From positions 29,408,785 to 29,472,784 of the forward strand of contig OX637333.1 in assembly GCA_951799405.1 (NCBI GenBank): a stretch of 64,000 bases of DNA, given 5' to 3'. The position numbers were made by a program, and so were the translations under genes. The notes beneath the pieces are model-generated. The model saw only the letters and a list, made by a program, of their open reading frames with translations, ran no database searches and had not been told where the DNA came from. The stretch is from Agapetus fuscipes (lineage: Eukaryota > Arthropoda > Insecta > Trichoptera > Glossosomatidae). Shown piece after piece: positions 9,177 to 19,612 of the stretch; within the stretch, counting starts at the first letter, position 1; every line of letters begins with the position of its first letter.

Positions 9177-9559
9177 AAAGAGTGCGACTTTTCTCTCAAA
9201 ACAAATAATTGAAATGATTACAGATGCGGTTAAATCCATCCGCTTTGTAAACACCCATCTAGGTTAGATAATTCTCTATAAACACACATTCTACACGTCT
9301 AAACTAGATCAATGGATGTAGAAAATTGATGGAAGAAAACACACGTCGGATGTGATGTATAAAGTCACATACATACGCCACTCCTTAACTCATTAATGTG
9401 GTCAGTTAATTAAGATTTTCCATTGATGTATCTTCTGCTCTCCTCCATGTGACTTGTTAGGTCCCCCCGACGTTGATAATCACTTAGAGAAAGTCTCTCT
9501 TTATCCGGCAATGCGAAATAGCTGCTCTAAAGTTTTATCCATTTTTTGACAGATATTGC
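9177..9559. other. Spacer, nothing recognised
   Basis: No gene or repeat match is visible. Confidence 0.4.
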
Positions 9560-10085
9560 CAGTCCGCAGTCTAGTTGTAACGCTTTGGACTCGTAAATAC
9601 AAGGTCGTGGGCTTGAATCCGGGCGGAGCAAAAATATAAACCAATTATATTTTCAAAAATGTATCTTCTCTTCGCTGTGTTAAAAAATAGCCTAACAGTA
9701 ACTGGGTCTAGCTAGAGAATTGATGTTTTGTAGCGACAACCAAGCTCGTAAAAAGACTGGCCGATAGCTCAGTTGCTAGACTGTTTAGATTCCATGACGA
9801 GAGCTTGGGTTCGAATCACACCGAGGGTGACAGAAATGATTTACCGTTTTGGTGTTTATTTCAAACCCAAAATTGAATATATGCAAAGCCTACTCAGCCT
9901 TCATAACGAATGAGTATTAGCCTACTCGAGAGCTGGGAAAACCTCACTTCAACTGAAGTGGTCGGCGTAAGGCCAACCCCTTGGCTTGTAAAATAAATAC
10001 GCTCCACTCGCCTCATGCGACCGCTTAACAGAAAACGCGTCAAGAAGGTACACTTTATGTGTAACTTAGCTGGTTTTTTTTTCAT
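9560..10085 (+). mobile_element. Dimeric SINE: family B joined to family A
   Basis: A SINE B with head GTCCGCAGTCTAG and B box GGCTTGAATCCGGG ends at CCAAGCTCGTAAAAAG. It is followed immediately at ~9758 by a complete SINE A (GATAGCTCAGTTGC, GGGTTCGAATC). The same joint occurs at 18988-19497 and 50656-51150. The central part of B is internally deleted. Confidence 0.82.
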
Positions 10086-10414
10086 AGAAAAAAGACAAAC
10101 GACGGGAACCGTGACGTCATCTTTTGTCACTGTTTAGACATGTCTCGATTGTGACATTGCGGATTGTTTTGTGAGTCAGAACTATGTGTGGCAGTATGAC
10201 AAAGTGTCACGCGTATTTTTTCTCCCACAATTAGCATTCTCACATATCGAGTATTGACTCTTCACGAGAGAAAGTGTTTATGCTAAACATATGCAAACGA
10301 GAATCTGGTTAATTATTAAAGAAGCGGATTTTGAATATTATACTCATCTATTTATATTTATACATCCATACCATCTTAGCTAGATCGTCTCTTTTTTTTT
10401 TCTTTAAAAAAAAA
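10086..10414. other. Spacer, nothing recognised
   Basis: AT-rich sequence with no supported feature. Confidence 0.4.
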
Positions 10415-10632
10415 TTGATTTGTGAAGAGGAATTCTATTTATTAACCTTTTCTGCCTGGCTAGACCAACCTTCTGGTATATTAATATAATCAATTAATAA
10501 TTCATTATTGTTTATTTTAATGAATTGGGTCAAAGTTATGGTCAAATGACCCAGGCGGGGATCGCACTAACGTTGTTCTATTCCAAACACGCTAGAAAGA
10601 TCAGCTCACTTGGCCCCCTCGGCCATAAGGCC
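10415..10632 (-). mobile_element. tRNA-derived SINE, family D
   Basis: The minus strand shows a tRNA-like head (GGGGGCCAAGTGAGCTGATC, then GTGCGATCCCCGCCTGGG as B box) and a body with AATTAATGAATTATT-like sequence and a CAGGCAG block. Related copies lie at 24385, 36866, 47772 and 54848. Confidence 0.75.
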
Positions 10633-10639
10633 GAGATGT

Positions 10640-10890
10640 TGACACCTTAAAGGTAAAACTGAATAAGCGCTGATTCACTGATTTACAAAATCGTAGATAA
10701 AACATTTTATTGGGTGTAACTTCTCATAGTAAGTGAACTAATTATAAGGAAGTGCTCACGAAAACCTTCTACAGGATTTTCACACTTTCTTAGTGTTCTC
10801 TCTCTTAGAAAATATGAAAAAAAGTGCATTAATCTGAGAACCCATGTTAGTTTCAGATGTCATTTATTCAGTTTTACCCTTGAGGTATCG
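10640..10890. mobile_element. CCTTAAAGG-type MITE, copy 2
   Basis: Left end ACACCTTAAAGGTAAAACTG and right end CAGTTTTACCCTTGAGGTAT are inverted repeats. The internal sequence AACTTCTCATAGTAAGTGAA is shared by all copies. Confidence 0.85.
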
Positions 10891-11098
10891 AAACGTAAAA
10901 ATATACGTAAAAAAAGACTTCTTACCGGGATGAAAGGACTTAATGCAGAAAAAAAACATGTTAATGAAACCTGCATAAATTAATCTTATGTTTTTTTGTA
11001 TTGTTTCAGGTAAGACACCATTCCATCAACAGTTATAATAATTTATTGAGGAAATATTGGAAAGGGCTGAAAAATTGTAAGTAAGATGAATTTTTACA

Positions 11099-11700
11099 CT
11101 TCTTCTTCTTCGTGTCAGCTTCACACCGTATTGGCCCAGTAACGAGCAATGTCTACAGCTCTTTGGTTTCCCGCAAAGAGATCATCCATGGAGCAGCTTG
11201 TCGGACAGGAGGGACAACACCGCAGGTGCTCCATAGTTTGCTGAGCTCCACACTCACATAGTGTAGAGTCCTCCCGTCCCAGAAATCCCCAGGTCAGCAT
11301 GTTGGCCCGGGCTCTTCCAACATTGGTCCTCAATCTGTTCATGGATCTCCATACGGGCCACTCGAGGTTCTTTCCTGGAGGTAGGCTCTCTGAAGGCTGC
11401 ACAAAGCTCTCCGGGCATTCCTCTTTCCACATTTTTTATCTCTCCGCTACTGGATCCAAAGACAAGGGCTGCACGGAACTAAGGAAGCTGTGTCTCGACT
11501 TCAGGCGCTGCTGTGATGAAATGCCACTTCCGTAAATGCAGTGCTGTGTGCACGTTAGAGCCTTCTGCCTCTCGACTCTCGAAGCCACCTTGCGTCTGAT
11601 GTGGGGTGGGGCTATGCCTGCAAGAGGATATAACTTCCCCTTTTTACACTTGTTGAAGTCTACTCGCTTAGATTTCACTTTCTTGTAAGACATTTACATA
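11099..11700 (-). mobile_element. Family H LINE 3' end
   Basis: This is a minus-strand LINE end with a GAA-type tail at 11099-11112. Two adjoining frames, 11436-11693 and 11121-11432, give the C-terminal region of a non-LTR ORF: PLAGIAPPHIRRKVASRVER, then MNRLRTNVGRARANMLTWGF and a zinc-knuckle-like LCECGAQQTMEHLRCCP motif. The frame is interrupted between them, so the copy is dead. Confidence 0.8.
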
Positions 11701-11720
11701 ATAAGCCCCAAAGGTTTTCA

Positions 11721-12225
11721 GAACTTCCCTGAAATAGAGGTGACATTCGTAAAGTGAACCACTTTTTAAAGTATCCGTGTTCAGCCTCATACCAACTCAT
11801 CTATAATATAATCTATACTCTAAGTTGCAAGGATATATTCATTCAAAGCTCTCAGATGTATGCGCACAAACAAACACGTGTAGTTCGCGCTTACAAATGC
11901 TGATTGTGTCTTACAAATAAAATCCAAACCTCAAATGAACATAAGCCCTGCAACTCTTGCCGACATTCCCTGAAACAGGGGTGACATTGGCAAAGTGAAC
12001 CATTTTTTACAGTATGGGTGGTCAGCCTCATACCAACCTATAAGTTAAGGAATACGAGCAACAAATAACATTTAAGTATAAAAAAAAACAACAAAACCGT
12101 AAAAAGAAATCTATACAAAAAAAGTCTAAAATTTCTTATGCAAAAAATGTAGCAAACTAATATACCAACATTACAAATCAGCATTGCAGATTAGCCGCCA
12201 CTTCTTCCTGTCCTTGCATACTCAT
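11721..12225 (-). mobile_element. Family C LINE, two adjoining minus-strand copies
   Basis: A partial 3' UTR at 11721-11799 is followed by a longer copy at 11800-12225. The longer one includes the tail, core, head (CCTTAACTTATAGG at ~12052), the A-rich linker and the ORF-end segment reading back as EVCKDRKKW-like codons near 12190-12225. Confidence 0.75.
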
Positions 12226-12449
12226 AAGTCAAGATAACTCACCATTTGTGAAAAATGAATTTCTTCTCATCTTTTCAAAGGAATCAGTCTCAGTGATTAT
12301 TTTAAACGTTGCGTTCTACGCATAAATCTGTAGAATGTTTTCTAAAATATTACCATATTTTTGGTTACAAGCATATTAAAGAACATGGGCGGTGCTTTCT
12401 TTGACAAAGAGTGGCTGGTTGTGTTTCGTATGACTTACAATGTATCACC

Positions 12450-12675
12450 ACCGTGGTGGTCCACTGTTTGAGATATCGTGGATAAAAAAAAATATTGGGA
12501 GTAACTTCTCATAGTAAGTGAACTAATTGTAAGGAAGTGCTCATGACTAAGTTGTAAACTACAGGATTCTCACACTTTTTTAATGTTTTTCTCTCGCAGA
12601 AAATAGGAAAGAGGTGCACTTATACGATACACCCATGTTAGCTTTATACGTCTCTTATTCAGTTATATTGTTATT
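12450..12675. mobile_element. CCTTAAAGG-type MITE, copy 3, ends lost
   Basis: The internal sequence AACTTCTCATAGTAAGTGAA and the GTGCTCATGACTAAGTTG region match the other copies, but the terminal CCTTAAAGG blocks are not recognisable. A CACCACCGTGGTGG palindrome sits just upstream at 12437-12450. Confidence 0.7.
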
Positions 12676-13080
12676 ACTCTGTGATTGACTCATATTGTAG
12701 TATATTTTAGAATATTTGGACGCAGTAACGGAATCTCAATACAATTAAATAGTTGTTGTCTGTATTAATTAATTACAACAAAATATCCTTATTATTATTA
12801 AAATATCCTTACATTTGATATTAATATATATTTTCTATATACTATCTAATTCAGTGGCGAAGGGTGCCATACAATCCGGTCTCCATCGGTTTCCCGTTTA
12901 AAATCAGGCAGAAATGATACAAAAGTAGACTGCGTGGTTTCAATGGGGGAAAAATATGTATTGTTTCTTTGGTTGTAAATGTATTTTTTTACTTTGTGCC
13001 TATATTTTTTAACTACTTTGTTACATCATTTTAAAAGGGAAGCCGATGGGAACCAGCTTGTATGGCACGCTTCGCCACTG
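12676..13080. other. Spacer with imperfect inverted repeat
   Basis: The stretches around 12852-12900 (AGTGGCGAAGGGTGCCATAC) and 13030-13085 (GTATGGCACGCTTCGCCACT) are inverted relative to one another, suggesting another small foldback element of about 230 bp, not seen elsewhere in the window. Confidence 0.65.
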
Positions 13081-13082
13081 AT

Positions 13083-13196
13083 CTATCTATAACATACAAC
13101 TCCTGCCGACCTTCTCTGAAACAGGGGTGGCATTGGCAAAGTGAGCCATTTTCTACAGCATGTGTGGTCAGCCGCATACCAACCTATAAGTCAATG
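13083..13196 (-). mobile_element. Family C LINE 3' UTR fragment
   Basis: Only the head half is present, in minus orientation, from CCTGCCGACC through CAGGGGTGGCATTGGC to ACCAACCTATAAGTCAA. Confidence 0.75.
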
Positions 13197-13484
13197 CATG
13201 CGGTGTGAAAAGGGTTTAAAACTCCAATAGGCTAGCTAACCTATTACACCCGGATATCTGTTTCATCTCCACCGTAGGTTACACCATAAAGTCATTTATT
13301 TCCCGCTGTTTTTGTGTCGGGACTTGATGTATCGATGATCGCCCCTGACTTTAGCGGATCGCCTCCGTGACTTTCACTTTGCCGCTCAAAAACCTGCTGG
13401 GAGCGCACCTGGCCCGAAAGAAATGCACCTCAAGCAGTGGAGTAACCCAGTGGCCCTTGATGTGGGCTTTGCAACTTGTCTTCA

Positions 13485-13640
13485 TCATCAAAAGCTCAGC
13501 AGACTCTTCACTGGCTGAGGATACATGAGAGAGTCCGGTACAAGATCAGCTTGCTGGTCTCCAAGACCCTGCACGGAACTGCCCTGCATTATGTGAGGGT
13601 CCTCATAGCTCCAGCGACTGCAAACTATAGGAAGGAAACA
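13485..13640 (+). mobile_element. CR1/L2-like LINE fragment
   Basis: The frame reading QQTLHWLRIHERVRYKISLL followed by SKTLHGTALHYV matches the conserved region between RT and the C-terminus in CR1/L2-type elements (HWLPI..RI.YK...L.YK.LHG). Short and broken afterwards. Confidence 0.75.
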
Positions 13641-13675
13641 ATCTTTGAAAAGAATTGGAAGATGACAAGGACTGT

Positions 13676-13870
13676 ACTGTAACTCTGTCGCCATTCCGCT
13701 AGGGGTGGCCAGAGCCTCTGCAAAGTTGACATACCTTTTTCAATTCATTTATATTCATCACCTTTTTCATGCATTTTCTTGTTTTACGCTCACTTTGTAT
13801 ATCCCATTCTTTCACAATCTCCTCAATCTGATCACTCCATACTTTTCTCGGTCGTCCCTTTCCTCTTAAA
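13676..13870 (-). mobile_element. Family G LINE 3' end fragment
   Basis: Minus-strand tail TACAGTACAGT, then CCCCTAGCGGAATGGCGAC and a decayed ORF end that includes a reverse-read RPRKVWSDQI-like stretch near 13840. Confidence 0.7.
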
Positions 13871-15252
13871 AAAAATAGAATTCAGGAATATGCTTGAACT
13901 CGCGATTGAGAAATCTGTTGTATTTTTTGTTTAATTTTGAGAAAGTCACGTCCTTGTTTCATTGATTTATCCGAAGCTATCTCCATAATATCATATTACC
14001 AAAAAAACGAACGCGTTTCTTATATTATAGTGACGCATTATTCACAAACTCGATACCATCGCCTTAAAAACCGGTTCCCAACGAAATGGTCAACGAATAC
14101 TCTCCTCAGTTTTACCTTATGGGGTATTTATGCTTTCTTTACCTCCACACTCATTCAATTTTGTTCGAATTCGAATCGATTTTAAATTTCCAAAATGGCC
14201 GCCTGTAAACAGCTGATTATGACACTTGTATTTTCCACGATGCGTCATTTCTATTGAACACCTACTGTATTTTTTATAACAGCTTTTAGATTTTACAATT
14301 TCCTCAATAAATTATTTATTCCGTAATACCTTTTTTTTAATATTACGACAAAAACATCCGATCAATTAATAATTTATAATGTTTAAGCGTTAAAGGAAAT
14401 ACGTCACAGGTTCCTTAGTTCACAGGAAAATCGTTAATCAACTAACTAAATTTACTAGCGAAATTCCGTTGGTTAAATATTATAAAAACTTAACTAAAAT
14501 TTCATTTGATTTAATTTTGCTATACTTGGAAATGCCGAGTCTAAATTCAACTTCTTGGAAGCTCGTTTTAGCATAAACAGAAAAAAATCTAATCTACACA
14601 AATCTATAAAAAGTAAAAAGAAAAATCACAGTATAAATTGAAAGTCTTTTTATTTTTCGCTTACATACAAAAACATGTTTTGCCTGTTTTTCTCACTTTT
14701 AAAGCGTGATGGAATTACAAAAAAAAATCAAAAGTCATATTTTCGTAATAAGTATTATTTTTACAAAGCGTTACACAATATTCTAAATTTCTAAAAGCTG
14801 GCGTGTCATGGTGATTTTTAACATTGAAATGTGATAAAAATAAGTGCGCGCTATTCGCACGTCATACTTAAATCAAAAGTTATATAAATGAAAAACAAAT
14901 TACTTAATGGCGTGGCACCTCCACACAAAAATACCTCGGTATACGATCATTCATCTTCTAGAAACCTATTTTCAATAAATGTATGTGCACACTTCAATTG
15001 CTTGTAGACAATAATAGGCGTACTCAGCAATGAGGTCGGAATATGGAGAAGGGTGCGAAAATAAACCTCAACATTCGGCCGGATTTCCTCCAAATCTGAG
15101 AGTCAGAGGCGCAAGTCTCTCATTCAAAAAAAGGTTTTTTTATCTGTCAAATCTTTTGGGGATAAAATGTATTGCTGTAGGTAAGATGCCAAATAAGATA
15201 ATAGAGCTATTAAATTAAATGAATCTGTCTAATATTTTGCATTTTTTTCATG
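13871..15252. other. Unique AT-rich region
   Basis: No splice-compatible coding exon and no family member is visible in about 1.4 kb. The longest open frames (for example 13937-14185 and 15030-15218) have low-complexity or irregular composition and no recognisable motif. Confidence 0.5.
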
Positions 15253-15765
15253 TTCCTTAGTAGTTTGGTATGAGGCTGACCCCCCATGTGCAAGAACTTG
15301 GTTCAATTTTGCCAATACCACCCCGGTTCCAGGGAAAGGCGGCACGAGTAGCAAAGTTTATGTTCATGTGAAGTTTGGATTATTTTGAATGTAAACATAA
15401 GAAATGTGCTAACGCATAATAACTTGTAGCTACCTACTTGTGACCATGCATTAAATATCCCCACCTTAAAGGTAAAACTGAATAAGTACCTACTGATTCA
15501 ATGATTTGAGAAATCAAGGATATTTTTTTTATTGGGAGTAACTTCTCATAGTGAGTGAACTAATTATTAGGAAATACTCATGAAAAACTTCTAAACTACA
15601 GGATTTTCACATTTTTGTAGCGTTTGCTCTCGTAGAAAATAGGAAAAAAGGTGCATTTATCTAAGAAACCCATCTTATCTTTATATGCTACTTATTCAAT
15701 TTTACCTTTAAGGTATCGCTATGAGCCTTAAATGTCAATATACCTTTGCAACGTAGATTATAGAA
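15253..15765 (+). mobile_element. Family C LINE 3' UTR split by a MITE
   Basis: The 5' part (15253-15458) carries GGTATGAGGCTGACC and the core; the 3' part resumes at 15719 as ATGAGCCTTAAATGTCAATA through TTTGCAACGTAGATTATAG. The gap is filled by the MITE at 15459-15718. Confidence 0.8.
15459..15718. mobile_element. CCTTAAAGG-type MITE, copy 4, inside family C
   Basis: Left end CCCCACCTTAAAGGTAAAAC, right end ATTTTACCTTTAAGGTATCG, with a shared body. Inserted in a family C copy near its 3' end. The flanking tetranucleotides are ATAT and CTAT, so the target duplication is imperfect. Confidence 0.88.
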
Positions 15766-15791
15766 AGTAAAAACTTAGTTTGATTTACGAA

Positions 15792-15945
15792 CTGGGTGTC
15801 TATTCACGATAGGGGATAGATAAGACTCATCTCGATTTTCCCCGAAAAAGGAATAAAGGTATTGTGCCTCGCAATACCATTTATTGCTTTTTCTGGTAAA
15901 ATCGAAATGAATCTACTCTATCCCCTATCGTGAATAGACACCCAG
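15792..15945. mobile_element. Foldback MITE with CTGGGTGTC ends
   Basis: The termini CTGGGTGTCTATTCACGATA and TATCGTGAATAGACACCCAG are perfect inverted repeats that continue through AGGGGATAG. The centre is also partly self-complementary (ATAAAGGTATTG versus CAATACCATTTAT). It is about 154 bp and occurs once in this window. Confidence 0.88.
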
Positions 15946-16335
15946 ACATTCTTCTGTGGCGAATTCCCGCGTACAGCAGGGGCGCCAGTGTCACGTTGTT
16001 AGATATTTTTTTCCGTATACTGAGGTACTCCTAGTGTTGTGCTATTTGCACATCATTCGGCAGCAGCAACACGTACGTGTGTGTCTATGACTGGCAACTT
16101 GGCGCGCAATCTGACGTATTGACAGAACACAATAAGCCGCCATTAGATGCAATTACACAATATCACTAATTTTCACTTTCGTTTCGACGATTTGACGAAA
16201 TTTTAACATGTATGTGTGGCTAAACAATATATACGGTATTGGGGCTAAATTGTGTCATCCACTAACGACAATAAATAGCTTTCAATCTAGGATGGGCCCT
16301 AGAAAGAAAGGAAGCAACAATAATCATAAAAAAAG
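15946..16335. other. Spacer, nothing recognised
   Basis: No supported feature. Confidence 0.4.
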
Positions 16336-16336
16336 G

Positions 16337-16591
16337 GCTATTCTTAGGCATTTTGGTCGTCCGTTGAGCCCACGCTTTGACAAGCTAATAGTGCCTGGGC
16401 TGGAAGTCTCATCACCCCGGTGATTCTTGCCTTCCGAATTTTGGTATGTAATATTTGTATGAAAACTAATCAGTTTTTCACTTGTGGCCATCTCCGATTG
16501 ACAGGTCTTCATACATCATGCTTCATACTTCATGCACCATTAGTTTGTCAAAGCCTGGGCTCAACGGAAGACTAAAATGTCTAAGAATAAC
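16337..16591. mobile_element. Foldback MITE with GCTATTCTTAG ends, copy 1
   Basis: Left arm GCTATTCTTAGGCATTTTGG through GAGCCCACGCTTTGACAAGC; right arm in inverse orientation, TTTGTCAAAGCCTGGGCTCA to CTAAGAATAAC. A second copy lies at 30196-30435. No coding capacity. Confidence 0.85.
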
Positions 16592-16639
16592 ACTAATTGT
16601 GATGATAAACACAAATAAAATAGGTACGATAGTCAGATT

Positions 16640-16750
16640 TTTACAGCAACTGGGTTTTGCCTGAGCATTGACGTTTTCTATAGCGACGACCAACTTGCAC
16701 AGGGATCTTGAGGTGGGATTTATACAAAAACAGCGCTCACCAAATAAATC
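16640..16750 (+). mobile_element. SINE B 3' fragment
   Basis: TTACAGCAACTGGGTTTTGC to AACAGCGCTCACCAAATAAA matches the 3' half of SINE B. It runs straight into the tail end of a minus-strand family C copy. Confidence 0.75.
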
Positions 16751-17150
16751 TAATCTAAGTTGCAAAGATATGTTACATTGGAGATTCACATTACATGCAT
16801 TCTCACAACCAGACACGTACAAGTTCGCGCTTGCACATGCCTCATGTGAACCTACAACATAAAAACCAAATCTCAAATGGACATACACCCTGCAACTCTT
16901 GCCGTCCTTCCCTGAGACAGGGGTGACATTGGCAAAGTGAACCATTTCTACAGCATGGGTGGTCAGCCGCATACCAACCTATAAGCATAGAGTAATAATA
17001 AGTCAAGGAACACACACGACAAATTACAATTTAAACATCACTAAATAATAATATCCAAATACAAAATATCCATTTACAAATAAAAACAAATTCCAATTTA
17101 ATAAACCCTCGCCGCCAACATTACAGATCAACCGCCATTTCTTTCTAATA
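16751..17150 (-). mobile_element. Family C LINE 3' end, longer copy
   Basis: Tail at the left, core, head at ~16983, then the A-rich linker with AACAAATTCCAATTTA and the AACATTACAGATCAACCGCC segment from the ORF end. It is the uninterrupted counterpart of 5700-7165. Confidence 0.75.
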
Positions 17151-17408
17151 ATATTAATAATATTGCAAAAGGTCAGTGGACCCGGATCTTAAGAATAAAT
17201 GAATTATTTAATCTCGACATGCAAATGGGGTGTAAAAAATATATTGCACGAGTAAAAGTTGTCAAATAACAATTAGTAGAAAGTGAGTTCGCAAGAGCTT
17301 CAATTAAAACCTCAAGCACTTCTGCTGTTTTTACTGACATTTTTTTTATGCTGTCCAAGATATTAAATTTAACTCCTCAGCTTTGTACGACTTGATGCAA
17401 GTGTACCC

Positions 17409-17522
17409 CTTCTTCTTCTTCTTCTTTTGATGCCACTTCTATCGAAGATCGTTGATCGTCATGACTGTTTTGACGTTGGATGCTGCGGCTCGAAACAAGG
17501 ACTTGGTTCAGTTCGAAGCAGG
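17409..17522 (-). mobile_element. RTE-like LINE 3' end fragment
   Basis: Reverse-read CTTGTTTCGAGCCGCAGCATC and GATGCCACTTCTAT blocks with a (GAA)n tail are a diverged copy of the 3' ends at 18240 and 21310. Confidence 0.75.
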
Positions 17523-17650
17523 GTATTCTGTTTCTTAACTTATAGGTTGGTATGCGGCTGACCATCCATGGTGAAGAAAATGGTTCACTTTGCCCATGTC
17601 ACCCCTGTTTCAGGGAAGATCGGCAAGAGTTGCAGGCTGTATGTTCATTT

Positions 17651-18256
17651 TAGTTAGTTCAGTTACAGGTACCTGGGATGTGTGGTCAACGAAAAGTGGG
17701 ACATGTGTCAAGAAGTCAGAAGCAGACTAGAGCAAGCCCGAAATGTCTTCGCTAAAATGAGCAAATTACTGTTGTGCCGAAATTTAAGCCTTGAACTCCG
17801 GAAGCGCATAGTGAGGTGCTACGTTTTCCCAATCGCTCTGTATGGTATGGAGGGATGGACTCTCACGCAGGCACTGGAGAGACGTATTGAAGCATTCGAG
17901 ATGTGCCTATACCGAAAAATGCTTCGGATCTCTTGGCGTGATCGAGTCACCAATGAAGAAGTCCTTCAACGAATGCGCACTACAATGGAGCTCCTGCCTA
18001 CCATTAAGCAGAGAAAGCTAATGTATTTCGGTCACATTATGAGAAATGAGAAGTACCGTCTCCTTCATCTTATCATTCAGGGTAAGATTGAGGGGAGAAG
18101 ATCTCAGGGACGCCGAAGGACATCGTGGCTGAAGAACCTGCGACAGTGGTTCGGCAGAAGCACCAAGTCCCTATTTCGAGCCGCAGCATCAAAAATCAAA
18201 ATAGCCATGATGATCGCCGATCTTCGTTAGAAGTGGCACAAGAAGAAGAAGAAGAA
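17651..18256 (+). mobile_element. RTE-like LINE, 5'-truncated copy
   Basis: The insertion carries the C-terminal RT frame and a (GAA)n tail. GTTCATTT is duplicated at 17643-17650 and 18257-18264. It is near-identical to the copy at 21308-22530, indicating recent activity of the family. Confidence 0.9.
17661..18230 (+). CDS. RTE-like reverse transcriptase C-terminal fragment
   Basis: An uninterrupted frame entering from SYRYLGCVVNEKWDMC (no genuine start) covers the thumb/connection region of an RTE-like RT. It includes CYVFPIALYGMEGWTL, a MYFGHIMRNEKY motif and the RGRR-rich RRSQGRRRTSWLKNL segment. About 180 residues match the C-terminus of the ORF at 21333-22520 with one visible difference (a Met in place of Lys before ELLP). 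The catalytic YADD part is missing through 5' truncation, so it cannot act alone. It stops 26 bases before the end of the GAA tail. Confidence 0.88.
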   Translation, partial: SYRYLGCVVNEKWDMCQEVRSRLEQARNVFAKMSKLLLCRNLSLELRKRIVRCYVFPIALYGMEGWTLTQALERRIEAFEMCLYRKMLRISWRDRVTNEEVLQRMRTTMELLPTIKQRKLMYFGHIMRNEKYRLLHLIIQGKIEGRRSQGRRRTSWLKNLRQWFGRSTKSLFRAAASKIKIAMMIADLR

Positions 18257-18299
18257 GTTCATTTGAGATTTGTTTTTTTCTCTCTCTTTCATTTCTCAG

Positions 18300-18522
18300 A
18301 CGACTCGACCACAGACATGTCGGCAACGGACAATATGGTCACACGACAGCTCTTCCACACGACAGCTGTTCCACACGACTTTTCAATCAACGATATTCCA
18401 GTCACATTTACAAAATAGGCCGACAGACAGTTCCATCACAGACAACTTGCTCTCCAAAAAACCTTTGTTATTATTTTGTCTTAGTTTTCTGTGATGGAAC
18501 TGTCTGTGGACCATATTGTTAT
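18300..18522. repeat. Inverted-repeat element with short tandem units
   Basis: CAGACAGTTCCATCACAGA (18424-18442) pairs with TCTGTGATGGAACTGTCTG (18488-18506). Outer arms GACAATATGGTC (18338) and GACCATATTGTT (18509) also pair approximately. Between them an ACACGACAGCTSTTCC unit is repeated. The style resembles the element at 55134-55345. Not classified. Confidence 0.65.
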
Positions 18523-18811
18523 GTAAATAGTAGATTAATATAGGTGTACATCGTAGGTAGCAATAATTATTACAGGCTTAAGAAATCTACAAATGAAATA
18601 ATAATGTACTCTCGAAGCTGTCAGAGCGGTCGAGAGTGTTCTGGCAAATTGGTCCTGTTGCAAAGTCTGATTCAGTGAATAATACCCAGATGTTTTCGGA
18701 TTTACACTCTTTATTAGTCAACACATGACATTACAAAATACACACTTGAGATTGACAGCAGGAAGTTAGGTATAGACAATATATATGTATGTTCCTGCTA
18801 GGCTGCTGTAT

Positions 18812-19612
18812 AATCTATAATCTAAGTTGCAAGGATATATTCATTCAAAGCTCTCAGATGTATGCCCACAAACAAACACGTGTAGTTCGCGCTTACAATA
18901 ATGCTGATTGTGTACTTACAAATAAAATCCAAACCTCAAATGAACATAAGCCCTGCAACTCTTGCCGACATTCCCTGAAACAGGGGTAAAAAAAAAAAAA
19001 ACGCAACTAAGCTACACATTTAGAGTAACTTCTTGCCTGCGTTATCCCCGAAGGGGTCGCATGTGGCGCTTTGGGACCTATTTAGCTTTACAGGCAAGGG
19101 GGCCGGCCTCACACCAACCACTTTCAGTTGAAGTGGGGGTTTCCCAGCTCCCGGGGGGGCCGGTTCTCATTTTATTGTGAAGGCTGAGTAAACCTTTGAG
19201 ATCGAACCCTTGCTCTCGGCATGGAATGCAAGCATTCTACCAATTGAGCTATCGACCTTTTTACGAGCTTGATCGTCGTCGCTACAAAGCGCCAATTCTC
19301 AAGCAAGACCCAGTTGCTGTAAGGCTGGATGGACCTTTGGTGACCGGTCATTGGTAATGGGGTTTTTGAATTTTTCAACCCAGCGAAGAGCAAATTTGAA
19401 AATATAAATAGTATATTTTTTGTGCTCCGCCGGGAATCGAACCCACAACCTTCCCATTCAGAGTCCGCAGTGTTACCACTGAGCTACGGACCGGTCCGGG
19501 GTGACATTGGCAAAGTGAACCATTTTTTACAGTATGGGTGGTCAGCCTCATACCAACCTATAAGTCAAGGAATACGAGTAATAAATAACATTTAAGTATA
19601 AAAAAATATATA
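18812..19612 (-). mobile_element. Family C LINE 3' UTR split by a dimeric SINE
   Basis: The tail half is at 18812-18987 and the head half at 19498-19612. The break is within the CAGGGGTGACATTGG core, and GGGGT is present on both sides of the inserted SINE dimer (18983-18987 and 19498-19502). Confidence 0.85.
18988..19497 (-). mobile_element. Dimeric SINE: family B joined to family A
   Basis: On the minus strand a complete SINE B (head at the right, reverse B box GGGAATCGAACCC) passes at ~19258 into a complete SINE A with a T-rich end at 18988-19001. The unit lies inside a family C copy as one insertion with GGGGT flanks. This supports mobilisation of B+A as a single transcript. Confidence 0.88.

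Larger units (their letters stand above)
17533..18290 (+). mobile_element. Family C LINE 3' UTR split by an RTE-like LINE
   Basis: Head CTTATAGGTTGGTATGCGG at ~17538 and core to 17650, resuming at 18257 with GTTCATTTGAGATTTG. The interruption is the RTE-like copy at 17651-18256. Confidence 0.8.
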
